Source: Achromobacter insolitus
GTDB taxonomy: Bacteria; Pseudomonadota; Gammaproteobacteria; Burkholderiales; Burkholderiaceae_B
Direction: 5' to 3'
Length of the DNA stretch: 64,000 nucleotides
Assembly: GCF_002209555.1 (NCBI RefSeq)
Contig: NZ_NJIF01000010.1
Coordinates: forward strand, 1-64,000
The notes under the pieces are model-generated. The model was not told the DNA's origin, did no database searches, and was given only the letters and a program-made list of their open reading frames with translations. The position numbers and the translations under genes are program-made. Position 1 is the stretch's first letter, and each line of letters begins with the position of its first letter. This document shows, one piece after another, positions 33,570 through 42,063 of the stretch.

Positions 33570-35279
33570 TCAGGACTCTTCGGCCTTCTTGCTGGCGCGG
33601 CGCGCGCGCGGGGCTGCTTTGGCGGCAGCCTTGCCGGCGGTCTTCGAGGCAGGCTTGGCGGGAGCCGGCGTATCGGCTGCCGCCACCGGCTCAGCCGCAA
33701 CCGGAGCAGCCGTCGCGGTCTTGGCGGCAGTCTTCTTCGCAGGAGCGCGGCTGCGGCTTGCGGCCCGCTTCGCAGCAGGCTTGTCCGCCGTGGACGAGTC
33801 AGCGGCCGGGCTGCTGGCCTCGTCCCGGGCGGCCGCCCGGGCCATGCCGCCCTCGAACGGATCGGATACCTTGGCAGGCGCCTTGCCGGAAGATTCGCGG
33901 CGGCTTTCTGCCGCCGGTTCGGCAAAGGTCCATTCGGCGATGTTCACCGCGGGCAAGGGCTGGCGCGCTTGCGGCAAGGGCTTGGGCATCGGCGGCAGCC
34001 TGGAAGGCTGGAAAGGCTTGGGCGCCTGCGCCCGCGCCAGCGCATCCGCTCGCATGGCGTCGACCCTGGCGGCGTCCGCTTGATCTTCCGTTTGCCTGGC
34101 AACGTCGGCGGCCGGCGCAGCGGGCGTCTGCACGGCCGCAGCCACCGCGGCCGGCGCTTCGGATGCCGCTTGGGAGGACGGACCCGGCGCAGCCGCTGCC
34201 CAAGCCTCGGCAGACGTGGCAGCGTTCTCGCCGCTTACGTCGCCAGAACCTTGCTCGGCAGCCTGGCGATTGGCCTTGGCCTCCCCGCCGGACTTGCGGC
34301 CGCCGCGCGATTTACGGCCAGACCGGGAGCCTGATTCTTCCTGGACCGCGGCGACTTGCGTATCGCCCGTGTCGGTCACGGCCGGCTGGCGAGCCGGCGC
34401 GGTACGGGCGCCACCGTTGACCGTGGCACGATCCGCCGCCGGCGCGCCACCCGCGCTGTCGCGGTACACATAGGTGCCGGCGTTTTCCTCGCGCCCCACT
34501 TCCAGAAGGCCGCGGGACTGCGCCTCGTCCAGCAGATTGCCGAAGGCGCGAAAGCCGTAGTAGGACTCGTTGAAATCGGGTCGGCGGCGCTTGAGCGCGT
34601 CCTTCAAGGCCGAAGCCCAGATCTTGCCGCTGTCGCCGCGTTCGGCCATGAGGTCTTCGAACGTTTCCGCGACCATCTCCACGGCCTGGGTCTTGCGGGC
34701 CTCGAGTTCTTCCTTGCGGCGGCGTTCTTCGTCGGGCGTACGGCGTTGCTGGTTGGCTGCGCCGCCGCGATTGTCGCGGCGCGCGTCCGCCGCGCGCTGG
34801 CCTTCGCGCGCCAGATCGTCATAGAAAATGAACTCGTCGCAGTTGGCGATGAGCAGGTCCGAGGTGGATTGCTTCACGCCCACGCCGATCACTTTCTTGT
34901 TGTTCTCGCGCAGCTTGGACACCAGGGGCGAAAAATCGGAATCGCCGCTGATGATCACGAAAGTATTGACGTGCGACTTGGTATAGCAGAAGTCCAGCGC
35001 GTCCACGACCAGCCGGATGTCGGCCGAATTCTTGCCGGACTGGCGCACATGTGGAATCTCGATCAGCTCGAAGTTGGCCTCGTGCATGGGGGCCTTGAAT
35101 TCCTTGTAGCGCTCCCAGTCGCAATAGGCTTTCTTGACCACGATGCTGCCCTTGAGCAGCAGCCTTTCCAGCACCGGCCGGATATCGAACTTCTGGTATT
35201 TGGTGTCGCGCACGCCCAGCGCCACGTTCTCGAAATCACAGAAAAGCGCCATGCTGACGTTTTCGTTGGGGGTATTCAT
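33570..35279 (-). CDS. NYN-domain/LOTUS (OST-HTH) protein with long disordered tail
   Basis: The protein has 569 residues. Residues about 8-155 are a NYN (PIN-like) ribonuclease-type domain of the LabA/DUF88 class, with acidic positions Asp15 (FCDFEN), Asp87 (SADIRL), Asp113 and Asp115 (ISGDSDFSPLV). A charged helical linker (160-195) leads to an OST-HTH/LOTUS winged helix (about 198-272: TFEDLMAERGDSGKIWASALK, YYGFRAFGNLLDEA). The remaining 300 residues are Ala/Pro-rich and end in a histone H1-like Lys/Ala tail (KKTAAKTATAA). This suggests an RNA-acting enzyme with a nucleic-acid-binding tail; substrate unknown. GGAG lies 7 nt before ATG 35279. Confidence 0.88.
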   Translation of the reverse strand: MNTPNENVSMALFCDFENVALGVRDTKYQKFDIRPVLERLLLKGSIVVKKAYCDWERYKEFKAPMHEANFELIEIPHVRQSGKNSADIRLVVDALDFCYTKSHVNTFVIISGDSDFSPLVSKLRENNKKVIGVGVKQSTSDLLIANCDEFIFYDDLAREGQRAADARRDNRGGAANQQRRTPDEERRRKEELEARKTQAVEMVAETFEDLMAERGDSGKIWASALKDALKRRRPDFNESYYGFRAFGNLLDEAQSRGLLEVGREENAGTYVYRDSAGGAPAADRATVNGGARTAPARQPAVTDTGDTQVAAVQEESGSRSGRKSRGGRKSGGEAKANRQAAEQGSGDVSGENAATSAEAWAAAAPGPSSQAASEAPAAVAAAVQTPAAPAADVARQTEDQADAARVDAMRADALARAQAPKPFQPSRLPPMPKPLPQARQPLPAVNIAEWTFAEPAAESRRESSGKAPAKVSDPFEGGMARAAARDEASSPAADSSTADKPAAKRAASRSRAPAKKTAAKTATAAPVAAEPVAAADTPAPAKPASKTAGKAAAKAAPRARRASKKAEES

Positions 35280-35377
35280 GGTTTGCTCCAATGCTGCGGC
35301 AGCCGGGCTGAAGCCGCCAGATGACGCCCATGATATACATATCTGCCTCCCGTCCACCGCGCGCCGGCCCGGCAACC

Positions 35378-35962
35378 ATGCCCGACACCCCATTGTTCCC
35401 GCCTCTTTTTACCGACCGCCTTGTCCTGCAACCCCTGCAAATCCAGGACGCCGACGCCATCCAACGCGTCTTTCCCCAATGGGAAATCGTGCGATTCCTG
35501 GCCGACCAGGTGCCCTGGCCCTATCCGGCCGACGGGGCGCGCGTCTATCTGGAGCAGGTGGCGGTGCCCGCCATGCGCCGAGGCGAGCAATGGCATTGGT
35601 CGATCCGCACCCGCGCCCAGCCCGATGTGCTGATCGGTATCGTCAGCCTGATGGACGACGACACCGGAAACAACCGCGGCTTCTGGCTGGACCCCGTCCA
35701 CCATGGCCGCGGCTACATGACCGAAGCCAGCGAGGCCGCCACCGCCTACTGGTTCGAAGTGCTAGGCAAGCCCGCGCTGCGCGCGCCCAAGGCCCTCGCC
35801 AACGTGGCCTCGCGCCGGATCTCCGCGCGCGGCGGCATGCGCCTGATCGCCACGGAAGAGCGCGGCTACGTCAGCGGACGCCTCCCCACCGAAATCTGGG
35901 AGATCACCCGGGAAGAATGGATCGCCCGGCACGGCCGCGGGCCCGGCGCAAGCCGGGCATGA
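35378..35962 (+). CDS. GNAT-family N-acetyltransferase (RimJ/RimL-like)
   Basis: The protein has 194 residues. The start FTDRLVLQPLQIQDADAIQRVFP is the RimJ/RimL opening. IGIVSLMDDDTGNNRGFWLDPVHHGRGYMTEA gives the acetyl-CoA pyrophosphate loop region (HHGRGYMTEA). ALANVASRRISARGGM is the usual NxxSxxxxEKxG-like helix in variant form. It acetylates an unknown amine, perhaps a protein N-terminus. ATG at 35378 gives the family start; the upstream ATG at 35321 overlaps the promoter region. It is divergent from the NYN/LOTUS gene. Confidence 0.88.
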   Translation: MPDTPLFPPLFTDRLVLQPLQIQDADAIQRVFPQWEIVRFLADQVPWPYPADGARVYLEQVAVPAMRRGEQWHWSIRTRAQPDVLIGIVSLMDDDTGNNRGFWLDPVHHGRGYMTEASEAATAYWFEVLGKPALRAPKALANVASRRISARGGMRLIATEERGYVSGRLPTEIWEITREEWIARHGRGPGASRA

Positions 35963-36085
35963 CGCAGGTTCGGGGCGGCCGGGAATTTCAGGCCCAATCC
36001 GCCCCCATTTATTTCAGCAGGGCGCCCGCCCGCTAGATCGTCCAAGCCGTCGCTTACCGCCCTTTTCGCCCCTTTTTCCGGCCGA

Positions 36086-36112
36086 TTGACCTGGGCCGGC
36101 GCTGGCTAGAAT
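36086..36112 (+). promoter_or_regulatory. possible sigma-70-type promoter for the stator genes
   Basis: TTGACC (36086-36091) and TAGAAT (36107-36112) have a 15-bp spacer, shorter than the ideal 17, about 55 bp before the MotA-like gene. The match is moderate and it may not be used. Confidence 0.3.
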
Positions 36113-36166
36113 TCCCGAAAATCCGGCATTCCGCACACGGGATGCCCTCGTTATCGGGCAAGATCC

Positions 36167-37042
36167 ATGAATCCGTCTACCGTCATCGGCGCCGCCGTCG
36201 GCCTGCTCACCCTGGTTATCGTCGTGGCCCTGGCCGCCACCGACCCCGGCATGTACATCAACCTACCAGGACTGGCCATCGTATTGGGCGGCACCGCCGC
36301 CGCCGTGTTCATCGCCTATCCGTTGTCCGAAGTGCTGCGCGTCTTCAAACTGGTGCGCACCGTGTTCCGCAATGACCAGCACGATCAGCAGCGCGACATC
36401 GAAGAACTGGTGTCCATGGCCCAGCTGTGGATGAACACGGATGTCCGCAAGGTCGAACAGGAACTCAAGAAGGTCAGCAACCCGTTCCTGCGCACCGGCG
36501 TGCAACTGATCATCGACAACACGCCCGAAGACCAGATCATCGAACTGCTGCAATGGCGCGTGGCGCGGCTGCGCGCCCGCGAGCAGGCCGAGGCCCAGAT
36601 GTTCCGGGTCATGGCCACCTTCGCGCCCGCCTTCGGCATGCTGGGCACCCTGGTCGGCCTGATCAACCTGATGTCGGTGCTGGGAGAAGGCAGCATGCAG
36701 ACCATCGGCCAGCAACTGGCCATCGGTCTCATGACCACTTTCTACGGCATCCTGCTGGCCAACCTGGTCTGCAAACCGATCGCGCTCAAGCTGGAACGCC
36801 GCACCGCAAGGCGCGTGGAATCCATGAACATGGTGCTCCAGGGCATCGCCATGATGTGCGAAAAACGCGGACCCGCCGTGGTGCGCGAAACCCTGAATTC
36901 GTTCGTGATGCACGTCGAAGACGAAATCTACGATGGCGGCGTGGATGCCAAGCCCCAGGCTGCGCCAACCAAGGCCGAGGCCCAGGCCAAGCCGGCCACC
37001 CAGCCTGTCTCGATCGCCCGCCCTGCCGCCGCGCGCCAATGA
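36167..37042 (+). CDS. MotA-like stator protein (MotA/TolQ/ExbB family)
   Basis: The protein has 291 residues with four predicted membrane helices: two at the N-terminus (VIGAAVGLLTLVIVVALAA, LPGLAIVLGGTAAAVFIAYPL) and two after a cytoplasmic domain (FRVMATFAPAFGMLGTLVGLINLM, GLMTTFYGILLANLVCKPIA). The Pro residues of the proton path are present in the third and fourth helix regions. The C-terminal 30 residues are an Ala/Pro/Lys tail. It resembles MotA/PomA more than ExbB. No flagellar or chemotaxis gene is nearby. TGATG overlap with the MotB-like gene. Confidence 0.88.
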   Translation: MNPSTVIGAAVGLLTLVIVVALAATDPGMYINLPGLAIVLGGTAAAVFIAYPLSEVLRVFKLVRTVFRNDQHDQQRDIEELVSMAQLWMNTDVRKVEQELKKVSNPFLRTGVQLIIDNTPEDQIIELLQWRVARLRAREQAEAQMFRVMATFAPAFGMLGTLVGLINLMSVLGEGSMQTIGQQLAIGLMTTFYGILLANLVCKPIALKLERRTARRVESMNMVLQGIAMMCEKRGPAVVRETLNSFVMHVEDEIYDGGVDAKPQAAPTKAEAQAKPATQPVSIARPAAARQ

Positions 37043-37998
37043 GCCTGATTTCTCCCTCCCTGGCGCAGCGGATCGAGCAGGCCCGCCAGGCCCAGTTGCG
37101 CGCCGAGAAAGCGGCGGCCAATAGCGGCTGGCGCCCCAGCGAAAGCGACCGCAAGGATCGCTACGCCCGCTGGCACGTTGAAGAAACCGTCGAGCAAGAC
37201 TCCGAAAACTGGCTGCTCAGCTACCTGGACCTGATCACCCTGCTCCTGGCCATGCTGGTCGTGCTGCTGGCGTTGACGCGCCTGCACGGCGGCGCCTTCG
37301 GCCAATCGGAGCAGCCGGTGGAGCTGGTCGGCACGCTGGCTGCCAGCGGCCTGCCCACGTACGACGGCGAGTACTCCGAGTTCGACGCCGTCCACATTCC
37401 GGCAAGCTGGGCGCAAGCCGAAACGCCCCCGCCCGCGACCGCCGTTGCCGCCGTCCAGCCGGCGCATTCCCAGGAAGGTGAAGTCGTGGCCGAAGCAGCC
37501 CCGCCCCTGCGCGCTCCTTCCAAGGAATCGCTGGGCCTGGGCGACCTGGGCAAATCGGTCGACGTGATCATCAACGAACAGTCCGTCAGCTTCCGCATCA
37601 GCAATGAGTTGCTGTTCCCGTCCGGCCAGGCCACGCTCAGCCCCACCGGCCTGGACGTGATCAAGCGCCTGGCCGCCATCCTGAACAAAAATGAGTATCA
37701 GGTCTCGGTCGAAGGCCATAGCGATCCGGTGCCCATCCAGACCCGCCAGTTCGCATCCAACTGGGAACTGTCCAGCAGCCGCGCCACCAGCGTGCTGCGC
37801 GAATTGGTTCGCGACGGCGTGTCGGCGCAGCGCCTGCGCGCCGTCGGCTACGCCGAAACCCGTCCCATCGAGTCCAACGACACCCCGGCCGGCCGCGCCG
37901 CCAACCGGCGCGTCGAGCTGATCATGGACATCACGGCGCCGCAAAAAGCGGCACAGGGCGCCACCGCAACAGCGCCCGCCCCCGCCGCCAAGTCTTGA
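37039..37998 (+). CDS. MotB-like OmpA-domain stator protein
   Basis: The protein has 319 residues. A cytoplasmic N-terminus precedes a single membrane helix (WLLSYLDLITLLLAMLVVLLAL) with the proton-carrying Asp of MotB in YLDLIT. A long Ala/Pro-rich periplasmic linker (about 90-165) leads to an OmpA peptidoglycan-binding domain (about 170-305) with LLFPSGQATLSPTGLDVIKRLA, VEGHSDPVPI, NWELSSSRATSV and AANRRVEL. With the upstream protein it should form a proton-driven stator. It may power a flagellum encoded elsewhere or act as a non-flagellar motor. The start codon overlaps the MotA-like stop. Confidence 0.88.
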   Translation: MSLISPSLAQRIEQARQAQLRAEKAAANSGWRPSESDRKDRYARWHVEETVEQDSENWLLSYLDLITLLLAMLVVLLALTRLHGGAFGQSEQPVELVGTLAASGLPTYDGEYSEFDAVHIPASWAQAETPPPATAVAAVQPAHSQEGEVVAEAAPPLRAPSKESLGLGDLGKSVDVIINEQSVSFRISNELLFPSGQATLSPTGLDVIKRLAAILNKNEYQVSVEGHSDPVPIQTRQFASNWELSSSRATSVLRELVRDGVSAQRLRAVGYAETRPIESNDTPAGRAANRRVELIMDITAPQKAAQGATATAPAPAAKS

Positions 37999-38026
37999 GG
38001 CGGGCGGCCCGCCCGCGGGCCGCCTC
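37997..38026. terminator. hairpin overlapping the MotB-like stop codon
   Basis: GAGGCGG (starting in the stop codon) and CCGCCTC form a 7-bp outer stem around a GC-rich inner segment. It lies between convergent genes. No U-tract. Confidence 0.45.
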
Positions 38027-38040
38027 GCGGAACCGCCGCC

Positions 38041-38493
38041 TCAGAGCGGCACCGGCCGATTCCGCAGCACGTTCTTCATTACCAGCGTGGAGCGCAGCCG
38101 CAGCACGCTGGGCAGCGCGGACAACACCCGGTCATAGAGCGCCTGGAATGCCGGTAAATCCTGGGTGACGACATGCAGCATGTAGTCCGGATCGCCGAAC
38201 AGCCGCTGCGCCTGCACCACTTCCGGAATATTGCTCAAGGCCGCTTCGAACGCCGACACCCGGTCGCTGCTGCCTTCGCGCATCGTCACGAAGACGATGG
38301 CCGAAAAGTTCAGGCCAACCGCGGCCAGATTGATGTTTGCCCCGTACCCGCTGATCACGCCAGCCTCTTCCAGCGCCCGCAGCCGCCGATGGCAGGGAGA
38401 CAGGCTCAAGCCGACCCTTTCCGCCAGGTCCGTTATCGAAATCCGGCCATCTTGCTGAAGCTCGGCAAGAATCTTTCTATCTAAATCGTCCAT
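38041..38493 (-). CDS. Lrp/AsnC-family transcriptional regulator
   Basis: The protein has 150 residues. The N-terminal HTH reads LDRKILAELQQDGRISITDLAERVGLSLSPCHRRLRALEEAGVI. The C-terminal RAM domain (about 65-145) contains FVTMREGSSDRVSAFE, VVQAQRLFGDPDYMLHVV and LPSVLRLRSTLVMKNV. It is divergent from the LysE exporter 101 bp away, a classic pair in which an Lrp-type regulator senses an amino acid and induces its exporter. ATG at 38493 gives the family length. Confidence 0.92.
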   Translation of the reverse strand: MDDLDRKILAELQQDGRISITDLAERVGLSLSPCHRRLRALEEAGVISGYGANINLAAVGLNFSAIVFVTMREGSSDRVSAFEAALSNIPEVVQAQRLFGDPDYMLHVVTQDLPAFQALYDRVLSALPSVLRLRSTLVMKNVLRNRPVPL

Positions 38494-38593
38494 GCGGAAG
38501 ATTTTACCCAGGATGTCGAGAATACCGGTAGATTGCGGGAGCACTTCCCCTTGCATCGCCGATAACATTCCCCGCCTGAGATTCATTTGGGGC

Positions 38594-39226
38594 ATGCAGT
38601 TGGAAACCGGCAATCTGGTGGCGTTTTGGCTTCTTTCGCTTTCGTTGGTTGTCGTCCCTGGCGCGGACTGGGCGTATGCCATCTCCGCCGGTTTGCGGGA
38701 CAAGGCGGTTCTTCCCGCCGTGCTGGGCATGTTGACCGGCTACTTGATGATCACGCTGGTGGTCGCTGCGGGGATAGGCGCGTTGGTCGCAAGCGAACCC
38801 GCCATCCTTACCGTCCTGACCCTGCTGGGCGCAGCCTATCTGCTTTGGCTCGGCGCCAACGTGCTGGCCCACCCTTCCGAACCCGCCGCCGGCGAAGCGC
38901 GGGCCGCCGGACATTGGTTCGGCTGGGCGGCGCGGGGCTTTGCGGTCAGCGGCGTGAATCCCAAGGCCATCCTGCTGTTCCTGGCCTTGCTGCCGCAATT
39001 CACCAGCCGTGACGGGGCGTGGCCCATTTCCACGCAGATCACGGCACTGGGCATCCTGCAGATCATGAACTGCGCCGTGATCTACACCCTGGTGGGGCTG
39101 GGCTCGAAAGCGGTACTGCAGGCGCGCCCCCTCGCGGCGCGGCGGGTAAGCCAATTCTCAGGCCTGGCCATGGTCGTCATCGCGCTGATCCTGTTCGGTG
39201 AACAGCTTGCCGCCGTGATGGCTTGA
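38594..39226 (+). CDS. LysE/RhtB-family amino-acid exporter
   Basis: The protein has 210 residues and about six membrane helices. The start AFWLLSLSLVVVPGADWAYAISAGLRDKA matches the LysE signature (P-G-P-normally; here VVPGADWAY). GFAVSGVNPKAILLFLALLPQF is the conserved middle NPKA motif. It should export an amino acid or its derivative; the specific one cannot be told. It is paired with the divergent Lrp regulator. Confidence 0.9.
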   Translation: MQLETGNLVAFWLLSLSLVVVPGADWAYAISAGLRDKAVLPAVLGMLTGYLMITLVVAAGIGALVASEPAILTVLTLLGAAYLLWLGANVLAHPSEPAAGEARAAGHWFGWAARGFAVSGVNPKAILLFLALLPQFTSRDGAWPISTQITALGILQIMNCAVIYTLVGLGSKAVLQARPLAARRVSQFSGLAMVVIALILFGEQLAAVMA

Positions 39227-39241
39227 ACCTCGCAGCCTGCC

Positions 39242-40978
39242 TTAATCCCCCGGGTGGCCACTGCCAGCGCTCTCGAGGTAGCTGTCCACCGCGCTACCCA
39301 CCGTCGGATGGAAGCGGTCGTCGCCGAATATCTCGGTCAGTTCAAAACGCTTGAGCTTGTCGCGGACCGGATCCTTCATTTCCGCGAAATGGAGCGCCGC
39401 GCCCTGCTGGGCCAGGCTGCGGCTCAGTTCGCGCAACATGTCCGCCGACGTGACATCGACGCTGGTGACAGGCTCGGCCGCCACCACCACGCGGCGCACC
39501 GGCGTGGGCGAGGCCTCCACCGCTTCCATCAGGCGTTGCTGGAATAGTTCGGCGTTGGCGAAGAACAGCGGCGCGTCCCAGCGGAACAGCACCAGCCCGT
39601 CGATCAGCGCAGCATTCGGATAGCGTTTCAGGTCGTGGTAACCGCGCAGGTTTGGCACGCGGCCCAGCACCGCGTAGTGCGGACGCCAGCCGTCCCACAG
39701 GAACTCAATGACAGCGATGACCACCGCCAGGCAGATGCCCGGAATGGCGCCGAACACGGCAACGCCCGCAAAGCATGCCATGGACAGCCAGAACTCCCAT
39801 TGCTGGATGCGGTAGATGCGGCGCAGGTCTTTGAATTCGAACAGCCCGATGGCCGCCGCAATCACCACGGCGGCCAGCGCGCTGTTTGGCAGGTAACGCA
39901 GCAGGTTGGGCGCGGCCACCAGCAACCCCGCGACGGCAATGGCGCCCACCACGCCGGTGAGTTGCGTGCGCGATCCCGCGGCCTCGGCCACCGGCGTGCG
40001 CGACGCGCTGCTGCTGATCGGAAAGCCCTGGAAAAAACCGGCCGCCAGGTTCGCCACGCCCAGGCCGACCATTTCCTGATTGGGATCCACGCGCGTGTTC
40101 GTGCGCGCAGCGTAGGTGCGCGACAGCACGCTGGTGTCCGCGAAGGCAATAAGAGCCACCGCGCAACCGCCCAGCACGATTTTGACCAGGTCTGCGTGGC
40201 TGAGCCACGGTAACGCGAACGCGGGCAGCCCTTGCGGGATCTCGCCCAGTACTTTCACCCCTTGCCTGTCCAGGTCGAACAGGCTGACCGCCAGCGTGGC
40301 CAGGATGACAGCGATCAGGATGCCGGGCACGCGTTCGAAGCGCTTGAGCAGCAGGATCACCGCCAGCGTTGCCGCCCCCACGGCGAAGCTGTACCAGTTG
40401 GTCTCGCCGTTATAGACAGCCCGCCCCAACTGCGCCAGTTCCCGCAGCGGGCCGGCATCGTCGATGGACACGGCGAACAGCTTTGGCAATTGGCTGACCA
40501 GCACCGTCAGCGCGATGCCGTTCATGTAGCCGTAGCGTATCGGCTTGGACAGCAGTTCGGTGATAAAGCCCAGCCGCAGCAAACCCATCACGATACAGAA
40601 CAGGCCCGCGACGATGGCCATCAGACTGGCCGCGGCCACCGCGCGCATCGGATCGCCCTCCGACACGCTGAGCACCACCGCGAGGATGGGCGCGGCCAGC
40701 GCGGAGTCCGGCCCCAGCACCAGGATCCGGCTGGGGCCGAACAGCGCATAGGCCAGTAGCGGGATGATGGTGGCATAAAGGCCGTAGACGCCCGGGACAC
40801 CGGAAGCTTCCGCATAGGCGATGCCCACCGGCACCAGCATGGTCGTCAGCACCAGGCCGGCCGCCAAGTCCCTGGGCAGCCAGGCGGCCTGGTACGACCG
40901 GAGCACCGCCAGTCCCGGCAGCCAGCGCAGCCAGCCGGGGGCAGGAACATCCTCGGAGGCGGGAGTATGGGTAGCCAT
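39242..40978 (-). CDS. SulP-family anion transporter with STAS domain
   Basis: The protein has 578 residues. The membrane domain carries SulP features: LPRDLAAGLVLTTMLVPVGIAYAEASGVPGVYGLYATIIPLLAYALFG near the N-terminus, and GLGVANLAAGFFQGFPISSSASRTPVAEAAGSRTQLTG, the SulP signature. A C-terminal STAS domain (about 440-565) includes VVAAEPVTSVDVTSADML. SulP proteins carry sulfate, bicarbonate or dicarboxylates; no carbonic anhydrase is fused or adjacent, so the substrate is open. It is convergent with the LysE gene (15 bp). Confidence 0.92.
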   Translation of the reverse strand: MATHTPASEDVPAPGWLRWLPGLAVLRSYQAAWLPRDLAAGLVLTTMLVPVGIAYAEASGVPGVYGLYATIIPLLAYALFGPSRILVLGPDSALAAPILAVVLSVSEGDPMRAVAAASLMAIVAGLFCIVMGLLRLGFITELLSKPIRYGYMNGIALTVLVSQLPKLFAVSIDDAGPLRELAQLGRAVYNGETNWYSFAVGAATLAVILLLKRFERVPGILIAVILATLAVSLFDLDRQGVKVLGEIPQGLPAFALPWLSHADLVKIVLGGCAVALIAFADTSVLSRTYAARTNTRVDPNQEMVGLGVANLAAGFFQGFPISSSASRTPVAEAAGSRTQLTGVVGAIAVAGLLVAAPNLLRYLPNSALAAVVIAAAIGLFEFKDLRRIYRIQQWEFWLSMACFAGVAVFGAIPGICLAVVIAVIEFLWDGWRPHYAVLGRVPNLRGYHDLKRYPNAALIDGLVLFRWDAPLFFANAELFQQRLMEAVEASPTPVRRVVVAAEPVTSVDVTSADMLRELSRSLAQQGAALHFAEMKDPVRDKLKRFELTEIFGDDRFHPTVGSAVDSYLESAGSGHPGD

Positions 40979-41300
40979 GAAACCTTCGCAGTGTTAGCGG
41001 GCCTCCGGCCGCGCCGATTCCGTAGTCTGACGCATTATTCCTGCTTGCGGCCACACCCGCACGGGGCATGGTTGGGGCATCCCCTATTTATACAGATATT
41101 GGCAGGTCGCGGCATGCTCCAGATGAACAATCCCGAGGATGCGGCAAGCGCGGGCGGCGAATCCGCGCACGGACGTCCGATGCCGCCCCCCTCTACCTCT
41201 GCTTACAAAGCTCGCGTGCCAACCCAAGCCAAGATGGCGCGGGCGCAACAAATAGCGGTAATCTGGCGAACCTTGTCGGCAGTCCGCACTGGAAGATCCC
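40979..41300. other. 322-bp intergenic region, no gene recognised
   Basis: This is the divergent promoter region for the SulP and YCII genes. The AT-rich patch around 41085-41105 (tatttatacagatattgg) is the likeliest promoter site. No credible small gene, repeat or terminator was seen. Confidence 0.4.
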
Positions 41301-41654
41301 ATGTCCTATCTGCTTTTCATCGTCGAACCGGTGGGCCAGCGCGCCCAGCGCACGCCCGAAGAGGGCCGCGAAGCCTATGCGCAAATGCTGCGCTATGCGC
41401 AAGACCTGACATCGCGCGGCCTGCTGGCGCGAGCGGAATCCCTGAAGTCCGAATCCGAAGCCGTGCGCCTGCGGATCCACGACGGAGAACGTTCGGTGCT
41501 GGACGGCCCGTATGCCGAGGCCAAGGAAATGATAGGCGGCTTCTTCCTGCTGAACTGCGATACCAGGGAAGAGGCGCTGGCCCTGGCGGCAGAGTGTCCT
41601 GCCGCCCAATGGGCCACGGTGGAGGTCCGCGAACTGGGCCCGTGCTTCATGTAG
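41301..41654 (+). CDS. YCII/DGPF-family protein
   Basis: The protein has 117 residues. The YCII-type fold shows YLLFIVEP at the start, then LDGPYAEAKEMIGGFFLLNCDTREEALALAAECPAAQWATVEVREL. DGPY replaces the usual DGPF. Proteins of this family accompany ECF42 sigma factors and are of unknown catalytic function, possibly small dehydrogenase or isomerase-like. It lies upstream of the second DGPF gene, separated from it by a small lipoprotein gene on the other strand. Confidence 0.85.
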   Translation: MSYLLFIVEPVGQRAQRTPEEGREAYAQMLRYAQDLTSRGLLARAESLKSESEAVRLRIHDGERSVLDGPYAEAKEMIGGFFLLNCDTREEALALAAECPAAQWATVEVRELGPCFM

Positions 41655-41703
41655 GCACGCTTGCAGGCGAAATAGCGGCCGGCCCCGCGGCCAGCCGCTT
41701 TCT

Positions 41704-41856
41704 TCAACAGTTTCCTTTCTTGGCTTGGCCTGGCGGACAGAAACCGCCGCGGCCGCCGCCGTCGTGCGGATCAACAATCACCGCGCCGCTGGGGGTATAG
41801 ACGGCACAGCCCGAAAGCAAGGACGCCAGCAAGGCAAGACTGCACAGGATTTTCAT
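41704..41856 (-). CDS. small 50-residue lipoprotein
   Basis: The sequence begins with a lipoprotein signal (MKILCSLALLASLLSGC, lipobox LSGC at Cys17). It is followed by AVYTPSGAVIVDPHDGGGRG and a C-terminal FCPPGQAKKGNC with two further cysteines. I recall similar tiny lipoproteins ending in CPPGQAKKGxC in Bordetella/Burkholderia relatives; function unknown. It was judged real from the complete signal peptide and conserved-looking tail. It lies antisense within the sigma-factor module. Confidence 0.7.
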   Translation of the reverse strand: MKILCSLALLASLLSGCAVYTPSGAVIVDPHDGGGRGGFCPPGQAKKGNC

Positions 41857-41982
41857 ATCGGCATTCAAAGTTGTAGACGCTGCGAGTGTAGGGACGCTGC
41901 CTGCAACCAGGGCTGTGCCGTTGTAACCAGGTGCTGAATCCAACACCGCCGCCTGGTACTTACCCTAGGTTTACGATTTTCT

Positions 41983-42009
41983 TGTCGATCCCGCTTCCCG
42001 CCGTTCGTC
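41983..42009 (+). promoter_or_regulatory. candidate ECF42-type promoter
   Basis: TGTCGA (41983-41988) and CGTC (42006-42009) are 17 bp apart, about 55 bp before the DGPF gene. These match the -35/-10 signature I recall for ECF42 sigma factors. The position implies that the sigma factor encoded at 42961-44238 activates its own operon. Confidence 0.6.
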
Positions 42010-42063
42010 GTGCCAGTACAAGCCCTGCCACGGGCTGTGTTTCAGAACCGAGGAGTCTCAGGA

